The notes under the pieces were generated by a model that was not told where the DNA came from, ran no database searches, and saw only the letters and a program-made list of their open reading frames with translations. The position numbers and the translations under genes were made by a program. Of a stretch of 64,000 nucleotides of DNA, positions 53,400 through 62,087 are shown in pieces. Source of the DNA: NZQO01 sp964639255. Its GTDB lineage: Bacteria > Bacteroidota > Bacteroidia > Flavobacteriales > Flavobacteriaceae. Position 1 is the stretch's first letter. Each line of letters opens with the position of its first letter. The DNA lies in contig CAZXDP010000004.1 in NCBI GenBank assembly GCA_964639255.1, positions 31,919 through 95,918 on the forward strand. Reading direction: 5' to 3'.

Positions 53400-54601
53400 A
53401 AACCTGTGCGATTGCCGCTTAGGTAAAATGAAACGGCGAATGCTATGATGGAAATGAGCGTTCCCGCTACGAAAATCGTATAGGTCCATCGTAAGATGCG
53501 GTACTTCCTGTCCAAGACCTTCCCTAAGAAATATAGGTCCTTGGTGAGCGATTTGTACACGTAGTCGCGGTCTTTCAGAAGTTCTTCAATGGCCCATTCG
53601 TACTGTTCCAATTCCATTCTATGGAAATTTCCGAAAAAAGCCAAGTTTACACTTTGGTTGTCCACGTCCTTTTTGTTGAATTCCCCACGAGTTACATTGG
53701 GCCGCGTAGCAATGACCGAAAGGATCATCGTACACGCACTAAACAGCACAAAGATGGCTGTGGGGATAATGAGATAGTCGTTTGTGGGATTATCCAGCTT
53801 CGACAGCAGGTTAGACAGCACTAGGGAAATGATGATGGCGTTTACAGATAACAAGATGTTGGCTTTGGTATCGGCAATGTCGCTCAGTTTGATATGGTTT
53901 CGAAGCGCCGTTCTAAAAAAGGTCTGTATGCCGCGGTCGGCACTCTTATCTTTATACTTAACTTTTAGCTGAGCCTTCAGCTCTTCCTTCTTTATCTTTT
54001 TCTCCTGCTTTTTTCGTTTTTTGATGAGTGAAGCCAAATTTTCCTGTTTAACAGGCTGCCAATTTTTTAAAGCATATTCAGTATAGAATTGATGTTTTTC
54101 AATAAGTAAGTCTATATTCTCATCGCGCCATTCTTGCGGGGTGAAGTTCTTGATGTTTTGGGCGATATATTCCTGCCTTAGGAATTCGCTTGCCTCATCG
54201 AAATAATCTTTTCCCAAATGTGAGGAATCGGCATCACGTATTATCTCTTCCAATTCGTTGTTCGGTGCCGTTCCCTTGAACTTGGTTGCCATGATGAGCG
54301 ATTCGACCATATCCATAATTTCGGGCGCTACATCTTTGGATTGTAAGAAGTCTTTGGCAATCTTCACGCTCTCTTCCTCGTGGCCGTCGCGCGTTACGAT
54401 ATAGCCCGTATCATGCAGCAATGCCGCCAGTTGTAGCGCGGTTTTATCTTTAACAGAAATTTGTGAATGTTCAATTATTTCGTTTATACTTTTATAAACA
54501 CGTTTGGTATGCGTGTAGTTATGGTACACAAACGTTCCTGGCAATTTTTCCTTAAAAAGATCGAGTACAAATTGATCCGTTTCCTTAACGATATCGCTCA
54601 T
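53396..54601 (-). CDS. HD-domain protein fused to a Pycsar-effector-like (PycTM) membrane domain
   Basis: 401 residues. The N-terminal HD phosphohydrolase domain has His31 (YHNYTHTKRVY), His63-Asp64 (ALLHDTGYI) and Asp in RDADSSHLG. A Lys/Glu-rich linker (about 190-225) leads to a membrane domain with spans near 240-270, 278-303 and 370-394 and the phrase KLSDIADTKANILLSVNAIIISLVL, the hallmark of PycTM effectors of pyrimidine cyclase anti-phage systems. No cyclase gene is adjacent, so defence is not shown; it could also be a housekeeping signalling protein. Divergent from the 54657 operon by 55 bp. Confidence 0.85.
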   Translation of the reverse strand: MSDIVKETDQFVLDLFKEKLPGTFVYHNYTHTKRVYKSINEIIEHSQISVKDKTALQLAALLHDTGYIVTRDGHEEESVKIAKDFLQSKDVAPEIMDMVESLIMATKFKGTAPNNELEEIIRDADSSHLGKDYFDEASEFLRQEYIAQNIKNFTPQEWRDENIDLLIEKHQFYTEYALKNWQPVKQENLASLIKKRKKQEKKIKKEELKAQLKVKYKDKSADRGIQTFFRTALRNHIKLSDIADTKANILLSVNAIIISLVLSNLLSKLDNPTNDYLIIPTAIFVLFSACTMILSVIATRPNVTRGEFNKKDVDNQSVNLAFFGNFHRMELEQYEWAIEELLKDRDYVYKSLTKDLYFLGKVLDRKYRILRWTYTIFVAGTLISIIAFAVSFYLSGNRTGF

Positions 54602-54656
54602 TTAGTTCAAATTTTTGAATATCCAAAGTACAAAAAATAACCGCTTTAATTTTTTT

Positions 54657-57600
54657 ATGAAGAAAATTAACATCATTATAACTTTTGCAACAATCCTAGT
54701 AATTTCGGGTTGTGCAACGTACCATCCCCAATACCGAAACAACGGTAAAGCGGTATCTGCTTCCCTTCAAAATAAAGAAATAGATCGTTCCTTTTTTATG
54801 GTGGGTAACAGCCAATTTAGTTCGAAAAATTCAAACAACAAGGTGCTGGAGGCCATGCGCCAACTCGCAAGTGAGCGGCAAAATGAAGAAGCCTTCGCCT
54901 TATTTCTAGGGAATACCTTAGACGCCTCAGAAATTACCAAGGAGGCAGTAGAAAATCCTGAAGCTGCAGCCTCCCCGCTGCAGCCCCAGCTTAACTTTAT
55001 GCGCAATTTCAATGGAACCGTGTACGTTGTTCCCGGAACCGCTGAATGGAACAAAGGCGTAGACGGACTGGAACTGGTGGAGGATATTCTAAAGGAGACA
55101 TTAGCGCAGGAAGACGTACTAGAGCCCAACAATGGGTGCCCTCTGCAAAGTCTTGAGATTGGCGAAACGCTTCAACTCATTTTGATAGACACCCAATGGT
55201 ACTTGGAAGATTGGGACGATAATACCGAAATGAACGACAAATGTGCGGTTAAGTCTCGGGCTAAATTCTTAATTGAATTGGAAGGCGAACTCAAGAAAAG
55301 CAAGGACCGACTTATAATCGTTGCCATGCAGCATCCCGTGATGACCAACGGGAAGCGCGGTGGTGAATATCCCTTCATAAATCAGTTGCTCCCGGTTCCA
55401 GGGTTGGCTACCTTACTAACCCAAGTGCGAAGTCAAGGCGCCATTTCTAAGCAGGACCGTTACAACGAACGGTACAATGAACTCATGCGACGCGTAAACG
55501 TTCTTGCTAAAGACCACAACCGCTTGGTGTTTTTATCGGGTCACGATCGTTCACTGCAATACCTTGAAGATAGCAACACGAAGCAAATCGTGGTAGGAGG
55601 CGTGGGTAAGCCCACGGCTGCCAAACTAGGCCAGCACGGCGAATTTAGCTATGGCGGTGAGGGATTTGCCGTATTGGATATCTACAAAGACCAAACGGCA
55701 GGCGTTACCTTTTATGGTGTAGGGAATACGGGTGAGGCAACCGTACTGTTTCAAAAACAAATAATCGACCCAGAGCGAACCTATGATCTTTCCAAACTAC
55801 CTAATACTTTTCCACAGACGATGAAAGCCACTGTTTATGAAAAGGAACTCGTAGAGCGTTCAGGCTTTTTCAAAACCGTTTGGGGCGACCATTACAGAGA
55901 GGTGTACGGCACTCCCGTTACCGTGCCGGTAGTCGATTTAGACACCTTATACGGTGGACTTACGGTAGAACGTGCCGGGGGCGGCCACCAAACTCGATCC
56001 CTTCGGCTGAAAGATAAAGAGGGCCATGATTACAATATGCGCGCCTTAAAAAAGAGCGCCGTTCAATTCTTGCAAACGGTGATCGTAAAAGATAAGGAAG
56101 TGGAAGAAGGTTTCGAGGACACACTTCCCGAAGACCTTATCCTCGATTTCTATACCGCGGCCCATCCATTTGGCGCATTTACCATTCCAAAACTTTCAGA
56201 TGCGGCCAATCTATTCCATACCAACCCTAAGCTCTATTGGGTGCCGAAGCAAAAAGCCTTGGGCAAGTTCAACGAGGACTATGGGGATGAACTGTATATG
56301 ATCGTGGAGCGCCCCGATGAGGAATACGATGGGCAAATTTTCAACTTTGCAGAAGATATTATTAGCAGTGACGATGTGTTGGAAAAAATACGGGAGGATG
56401 AAAAAAACGTGATCGATCAACAAACATACATTCGGGCGCGTATTTTCGATATGCTCATTGGCGATTGGGACCGCCATAACGATCAATGGCGCTGGGCAGA
56501 ATTCAGCAAAGATGGGAAAAATGTCTTCGTACCCATTCCTCGCGATAGGGATCAAGTGTATGCAAATTTCGACGGTGGGCTATTGGATGCCGTCCGAACA
56601 CTTTTTAGCACCGCTCGACAATTTCAGGTGTATGGCGAGGAACTGGAACATACCAAATGGTTTAACACGGCAGGGATAAAAATGGACCGTGCGCTGTTGG
56701 AAGATTACGGAAGGGACGAATGGATTGCCCAAGCCACATTTATTAAGGAAAACGTTACCGACGCCGTAATCGATGAAGCTTTTAAGGATATGCCTGTAGA
56801 AGCCCAAGATGAAACGGCTGCCGATATTAAGAAAAAACTGAAGGGCCGCCGTGACAATATTGTTTCCATAGCCGAGGAGTACTTCGACTACTTTGCCAAA
56901 TTGCAAACAGTCACAGGGACCGATAAGGACGATTATTTTGAAATTACACGACTACCAGAGGGAAAGACCCATATTAAGGTGTACCGAATCAAAGATGGCG
57001 AAAAAGCAGACAAAATGGTAGATAGGGTGTACGACGCTGCCGAGACCAACCAAATTTGGGTGTACGGCCTTGACGACGACGATGTCTTTGAAGTAAAAGG
57101 CGAGGGCGACCGCCACATTTTTATCCGCATTATAGGTGGACAGAACAACGATGTTTACCGTATTGCGAATGGCCGCGGTTTAAAAATATACGATCATAAA
57201 AATCAAAAGAGTACCGTAGAGGAAAACGGCTGGGCCACTTTTAGATTGACCGATAATTACGACTACAACACTTATGTGTACACCAAGCAGGTACAAACAA
57301 CCAACTTGCTGTTACCTTCGCTTGGGTTCAACCCAGACGATGGCATACGGCTGGGAGCTACCAATACCTTTACCGTTCAGGGCTTTCAGCAAAATCCCTT
57401 TGCGCAGCAGCACCGTCTTTCGGCCGGTTTCTTTTTTGCCACTTCCAGTTTTCAGATAAATTATGAGGGCGAATTCGCCAATATTTGGGACGACTGGAAC
57501 TTTTTGGTGGGTGGGCACTTCAGAAATCCAAATTTTGCCGAAAACTTTTTCGGCTTCGGTAATGAGACCATTAATCCAGAGGAAGAATTTCCCGATCAGT

Positions 57601-58352
57601 TCGATAGGGACTACAACCGCGTGCGAGTGGGAAGTTTTGGCGCCCACATAGGCATCGTAAAAGATGGCGATTATGGCAGTATGTTCAAGCTAACTGCAGG
57701 TTTGGCCGGAATAGAGGTGGAAGACACCCCCAACCGATTTATTAGTCTTGCCAGGCCGTTAGAACTGGACGAACGTAAATTCTTCGCAACGCTGGAAGGG
57801 ACCTATCGCTATGAGAGCTATGACAATAGAGTGAATCCTACCCGAGGGATGCTGTTCGAGCTTGTTAGCGGGGCCACAAAAAATATCGACGAGGTAACTA
57901 TCGATGGGCTGTTTGGGTATCTAAAACCGAAATGGACATTGTTTAATGCCTTAACACAAAACCGAAAATGGGTACTTAAAACCAATCTACAGGGACAAGT
58001 GAACATTGGCAATAGCTTTGAATTTTACCAGGCTGCACAACTTGGTGATGAAACGGGCTTGAGAGGGTACCGCACCGAACGATTTACCGGCCGCAGTGCC
58101 GCCGCTGGGGGTGCAGATTTAAGGTATAGTTTCAATCAATTTAGAACGGGCCTCACCCCTGTGCAACTAGGTGTCTTTGCAGGGTACGATATAGGTAGGG
58201 TGTGGGTATCCAACGACACCTCCGATATTTGGCATGATGCCTATGGCGGCGGATTCTGGATAAATGCCGCTGATTTGATAAGTGGAACGTTTAATCTGTT
58301 TACTTCAGACGAAGGACTTCGCCTAAGTTTCGCGGTAGCACTCTCTATGTAA
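54657..58352 (+). CDS. Tripartite lipoprotein, copy 1: degenerate metallophosphoesterase, kinase-like domain, Omp85-like barrel
   Basis: 1231 residues from the ATG at 54657. Lipobox Cys at 19 (VISGCATYHPQYRN). The N-terminal domain (about 40-330) is a calcineurin-like phosphoesterase fold, but its ligands are lost: GN at 51 and 86 instead of GD, GTAEW (127-131) instead of GNHDW, QHP (225-227) instead of HHP, and GHDR (295-298) instead of GHxH. The central domain (about 430-660) has a Lys in MRALKK (465-466), GDWDRHNDQWRW (Asp605, Arg606, His607) and PIPRDRDQVYANFDG, resembling HipA/FAM20/CotH-type kinases. The last 330 residues form a barrel with the LRGYR motif of the BamA superfamily. First gene of a tandem operon. 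Confidence 0.85.
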   Translation: MKKINIIITFATILVISGCATYHPQYRNNGKAVSASLQNKEIDRSFFMVGNSQFSSKNSNNKVLEAMRQLASERQNEEAFALFLGNTLDASEITKEAVENPEAAASPLQPQLNFMRNFNGTVYVVPGTAEWNKGVDGLELVEDILKETLAQEDVLEPNNGCPLQSLEIGETLQLILIDTQWYLEDWDDNTEMNDKCAVKSRAKFLIELEGELKKSKDRLIIVAMQHPVMTNGKRGGEYPFINQLLPVPGLATLLTQVRSQGAISKQDRYNERYNELMRRVNVLAKDHNRLVFLSGHDRSLQYLEDSNTKQIVVGGVGKPTAAKLGQHGEFSYGGEGFAVLDIYKDQTAGVTFYGVGNTGEATVLFQKQIIDPERTYDLSKLPNTFPQTMKATVYEKELVERSGFFKTVWGDHYREVYGTPVTVPVVDLDTLYGGLTVERAGGGHQTRSLRLKDKEGHDYNMRALKKSAVQFLQTVIVKDKEVEEGFEDTLPEDLILDFYTAAHPFGAFTIPKLSDAANLFHTNPKLYWVPKQKALGKFNEDYGDELYMIVERPDEEYDGQIFNFAEDIISSDDVLEKIREDEKNVIDQQTYIRARIFDMLIGDWDRHNDQWRWAEFSKDGKNVFVPIPRDRDQVYANFDGGLLDAVRTLFSTARQFQVYGEELEHTKWFNTAGIKMDRALLEDYGRDEWIAQATFIKENVTDAVIDEAFKDMPVEAQDETAADIKKKLKGRRDNIVSIAEEYFDYFAKLQTVTGTDKDDYFEITRLPEGKTHIKVYRIKDGEKADKMVDRVYDAAETNQIWVYGLDDDDVFEVKGEGDRHIFIRIIGGQNNDVYRIANGRGLKIYDHKNQKSTVEENGWATFRLTDNYDYNTYVYTKQVQTTNLLLPSLGFNPDDGIRLGATNTFTVQGFQQNPFAQQHRLSAGFFFATSSFQINYEGEFANIWDDWNFLVGGHFRNPNFAENFFGFGNETINPEEEFPDQFDRDYNRVRVGSFGAHIGIVKDGDYGSMFKLTAGLAGIEVEDTPNRFISLARPLELDERKFFATLEGTYRYESYDNRVNPTRGMLFELVSGATKNIDEVTIDGLFGYLKPKWTLFNALTQNRKWVLKTNLQGQVNIGNSFEFYQAAQLGDETGLRGYRTERFTGRSAAAGGADLRYSFNQFRTGLTPVQLGVFAGYDIGRVWVSNDTSDIWHDAYGGGFWINAADLISGTFNLFTSDEGLRLSFAVALSM

Positions 58353-58363
58353 AGCACTTTTTT

Positions 58364-61300
58364 ATGCTCCAAAAAGTTATTGCTCTATCGGTAGTATTAT
58401 TCATATTGGGTGCCTGTGCGACCTACCGTCCACAGTATCGCAACCCAGATGCGCAACCGGTATATCCAGCCGAAAAGAAAATAGAGAAAACCTTTTACCT
58501 TATAGGGGATGCAGGCATTTCCCCGCCGGGTCGAATGAGCACGGGGCTTACCGTATTCCGAATTTTTATAAAAACCGAAAATACCCAAGACGATTATGCC
58601 ATTTTCTTGGGAGATAACATTTATGACAATGGAATGCCGCCGGTGGGCCATCCAGAGCGTGAAAACAGTGAACGGTATATGGATATGCAATTTCAGTCGG
58701 TTGCTGAATTTCAGGGCACTACCTACTTTATCCCCGGAAACCACGATTGGTATAATAACGGTGTGATAGGCCTCGAAAGGGAAGAGCAGTACATTGCCCG
58801 GAACTTCAATGAAGAGGGCTTGCAACCTTCTAACGGCTGCCCCTTGCAGAGCCTATCAGTTTCAGAAAATGTACAGCTAATCATTATAGACAGCCAGTGG
58901 TATCTCGAAGATTGGAACCTCTATCCCACCATAAACGACGATTGCGAAATTAAAACCCGCGACAAGCTTTTTATTGAAATTGAAATAGAACTGGAAAAGA
59001 ACAAAAACAAAACGGTTTTATTCGCAATGCACCACCCTATGTTCACCAATGGTACCCACGGTGGTTATTTTGCGCTAAAAAAGCACTTGTATCCTACCCA
59101 ACGTCCCATTCCTATGCCGATTCTGGCTTCTCTAGTAGCACAAATTAGGAGTCAGGGAGGCGTTTCTGTGCAGGATCGATATAATGAACTGTCCAATAAG
59201 CTAATGAACCGCTTGGCACCGTTGGCAAGAAAACACGGAAAAGTAGTGTTCGCCTCTGGCCACGAACACACGCTGCAACACATCGAAGAGAATGGCTTGG
59301 TGCAAATCCAGTCTGGATCGGGGGCAAAATCATCTTACGCCGCACTTGGCTCGAATGGGCTGTTCAGTTACGGCGGACAAGGATTTGCGGTGTACGATAT
59401 TTTTGAAGATGGTTCCTCCTATGTTCGTTACTATGGAAGCGACGATGAGTTCAATCCTGTTCTTTTGTTCGAAAAACAGCTATTTCCAGAAAACGAAACC
59501 TTCCCTACAGAGACCCTTCCACGAACCTTTCCACAAGAGCAGCGGGTAGCCGTTTACCAGCCCGATAGCGTAAACCAAGCCTTGTTTTTCAACACAGTAT
59601 GGGGCAGCAAGTACAAAAAAGCGTATACTACTCCAGTGAACGCAAAAGTGGCCAATCTCGATTCACTTTATGGTGGCTTAGAGGTGGTACGGCCAACAGG
59701 CAACGAGGAATATAAAACCCTGTTGCTGCGCGATAAAATTGGAAACAGGTACCAAATGCGGGCCCTAAAAAAAGAGGCGCTTCAGTACACCCAAAAGATC
59801 ATTTTTGAAGATGAGGATGCCTCTGGAACGGGCGATACGGACGATAGCAATATCGCGCCACAGGGTACTTATGGGATTGAGTTTTATACCGCGTCGCACC
59901 CCTACGCAACGCTGGCCATTCCCCAACTGGCGGAAGCAGCCGGTGTGTTCCACAACCAGACCGAGTTGTACTACATTCCCAAGCAAGCAGCTTTGGGAAC
60001 CTATAACAATACCTTTGGCGATGCACTCTATATGCTCTCTATAGAGCCTGCGGAAAGCCGCGAGAACGAACCCCTCTTCGAATATCCCGACGATATTGAG
60101 ACTACCGACGATATTTTAACGAAATTAAGAGAGGGCGAAGGGGTATATATCGATGAACAAAACTACATTACCTCCCGCTTGTTCGATATGGCTGTAGGCG
60201 ATTGGGATCGGGAGCCAGACCATTGGCGATGGGCCGAATATGCCGTAAGCGATAGCCTTAACTCCTATGTGCCCATACCCCGCAATCGAGACAATGCCTT
60301 TGCGAGCTTTGAGGGTAATGTACTCGATTTGGCCAGGACTATTTTTGGTCGTACCTACCAACGCCACATTTATAACGATAATTTTACCGATTTTAGATGG
60401 TTTAACGAACAGGGAATCATCTTGGACCGCGCGCTGCTAAAGCGTTCTGGGAGGCAGCAATGGAAATTTACCGCCGAAGAACTGAAAAAGCGACTTACCG
60501 ATGCAGTCATAGATTCAGCTTTTACAAGCGTGCCGCCAGAGGTAAGGGATGAATCCTTGTATCAAATTCAGGAGAAGCTAAAAGGCCGTCGCGACAAACT
60601 GGTCGATCTTGCCGAACGATATTACGAATATCTGGCAAAACTATACACTATGGTGGGTACCAACAAGCCCAATTACTTTGAGATTACCAGATTGCCGGGG
60701 GGTAGAACCAACATCAAGGAATATGGATTCGAGAATAACCAAAAAGCAGATTTGCTAACCGACCGTACCTTCACCGCCGAGGAAACCAAGGAAATTTGGC
60801 TCTATGGCCTCGATGGCAACGATTATTTTGAGGTGAAGGGAACGGGGGATAATCCCATCTTTCTTCGCATTATAGGTGGGCAGGACTACGACACCTATTC
60901 TTTAGAGGAAGGAAAGAAAGTTAAAATATACGACCACGAGAGCCGTCCAAATTACGTCGCGTTAAAGAAAGGTGGCAATTTACGACTCACAGACGTATAT
61001 ACGCTGAATACCTACGATTACAGAAAGCAAATTACCAAAGTACACGCCCAGGCCGCTGCCGCAGGCTATAATCCAGACGATGGGTTCAGGCTGGGTGCCC
61101 AGTATATTTATCAAGTCAATAGCTTTCAAAGAAATCCGTTTTCGAGTCAGCATAAAATTAATATGGGGTATTATTTCGATACAGAAAGTTTTGATGCCGA
61201 ATACGAAGGTGAAATCGCCAATGTAAAAGATGCCCTCAACCTTCATTTTGGCGCCCGTGTTACCAGTCCTAATTACACGGTGAACTATTTTGGATACGGC

Positions 61301-62074
61301 AACGAGTCGGAAAATTTGGAGGATGCACAAGGCTTCGACGCCAACCGAGTACAGCTGCAAACCATCTCTGCCCAGGCCGGATTGCTTCGAAACTCCAATT
61401 TTGGTAGCTTCTTTAAAATTCAAGGTCGGTTTGAAGCGATAACGCTGCAAAGTGAGGTCAATGCCGGGCTTAATCCTGGCGCCACCGCAAGAAAAGACCA
61501 AACCAATTACTTTAGTACCTTAGAAGGAATATACAATTACCGCAGCTTCGACAATCCTCGAAATCCCACCATTGGGATGATGTTCGACCTCCACTTGGGC
61601 GCTACGGCGAATATAGAAGATACACAGCGTTTGTTCGGCTTTCTACAAACACGCTTGGGCTTTTACAACAGCCTTACCCAAAACGATAAATGGGTTTTAA
61701 AAACCAATGTTCGAGCCCAGTTCAACTTCGATAATCCCTATGAGTTTTACCAGGCCGTGACCCTAGGGGCCAATAATGGCCTTCGAGGGTACCGTGAAGA
61801 GCGTTTCTCTGGAAAATCGGCTTTGGTAGGAAGTGCCGATTTGCGCTATAGCTTCGATGAGTTCAAGTTCGAATTGGTGCCAATACAAATCGGCCTCTAC
61901 GTAGGCGGAGATTTAGGGCGGGTATGGACTCCGGCCGGCAACTCTCAAAAGTGGCATAACAGTTACGGCGGCGGATTGTGGATTAATGGCAGTGGCGGCC
62001 TTTCAGGAACCGCTAGCGCATTCCATGCTTCTGAAGGAACTCGATTTGTCTTTGGCGTAGGCTTCGATTTCTAA
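58364..62074 (+). CDS. Tripartite lipoprotein, copy 2: intact metallophosphoesterase, altered kinase-like domain, Omp85-like barrel
   Basis: 1236 residues, 11 bp after copy 1. Lipobox Cys at 18 (ILGACATYRPQYRN). All phosphoesterase ligands are present: GDAG (Asp49), GDN (Asp84), GNHDW (Asn126, His127, Asp128), HHP (His223) and GHEH (His300, His302). The kinase-like segment is changed: GDWDREPDHW (Asp615, Arg616, Glu617) and PIPRNRDNAFASFEG. The barrel end keeps LRGYREERFSG. Thus copy 2 should be the active phosphatase of the three, with a weak or lost kinase-like activity. Expected to sit on the outer membrane. Confidence 0.87.
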   Translation: MLQKVIALSVVLFILGACATYRPQYRNPDAQPVYPAEKKIEKTFYLIGDAGISPPGRMSTGLTVFRIFIKTENTQDDYAIFLGDNIYDNGMPPVGHPERENSERYMDMQFQSVAEFQGTTYFIPGNHDWYNNGVIGLEREEQYIARNFNEEGLQPSNGCPLQSLSVSENVQLIIIDSQWYLEDWNLYPTINDDCEIKTRDKLFIEIEIELEKNKNKTVLFAMHHPMFTNGTHGGYFALKKHLYPTQRPIPMPILASLVAQIRSQGGVSVQDRYNELSNKLMNRLAPLARKHGKVVFASGHEHTLQHIEENGLVQIQSGSGAKSSYAALGSNGLFSYGGQGFAVYDIFEDGSSYVRYYGSDDEFNPVLLFEKQLFPENETFPTETLPRTFPQEQRVAVYQPDSVNQALFFNTVWGSKYKKAYTTPVNAKVANLDSLYGGLEVVRPTGNEEYKTLLLRDKIGNRYQMRALKKEALQYTQKIIFEDEDASGTGDTDDSNIAPQGTYGIEFYTASHPYATLAIPQLAEAAGVFHNQTELYYIPKQAALGTYNNTFGDALYMLSIEPAESRENEPLFEYPDDIETTDDILTKLREGEGVYIDEQNYITSRLFDMAVGDWDREPDHWRWAEYAVSDSLNSYVPIPRNRDNAFASFEGNVLDLARTIFGRTYQRHIYNDNFTDFRWFNEQGIILDRALLKRSGRQQWKFTAEELKKRLTDAVIDSAFTSVPPEVRDESLYQIQEKLKGRRDKLVDLAERYYEYLAKLYTMVGTNKPNYFEITRLPGGRTNIKEYGFENNQKADLLTDRTFTAEETKEIWLYGLDGNDYFEVKGTGDNPIFLRIIGGQDYDTYSLEEGKKVKIYDHESRPNYVALKKGGNLRLTDVYTLNTYDYRKQITKVHAQAAAAGYNPDDGFRLGAQYIYQVNSFQRNPFSSQHKINMGYYFDTESFDAEYEGEIANVKDALNLHFGARVTSPNYTVNYFGYGNESENLEDAQGFDANRVQLQTISAQAGLLRNSNFGSFFKIQGRFEAITLQSEVNAGLNPGATARKDQTNYFSTLEGIYNYRSFDNPRNPTIGMMFDLHLGATANIEDTQRLFGFLQTRLGFYNSLTQNDKWVLKTNVRAQFNFDNPYEFYQAVTLGANNGLRGYREERFSGKSALVGSADLRYSFDEFKFELVPIQIGLYVGGDLGRVWTPAGNSQKWHNSYGGGLWINGSGGLSGTASAFHASEGTRFVFGVGFDF

Positions 62075-62087
62075 AACAAACCATTCA

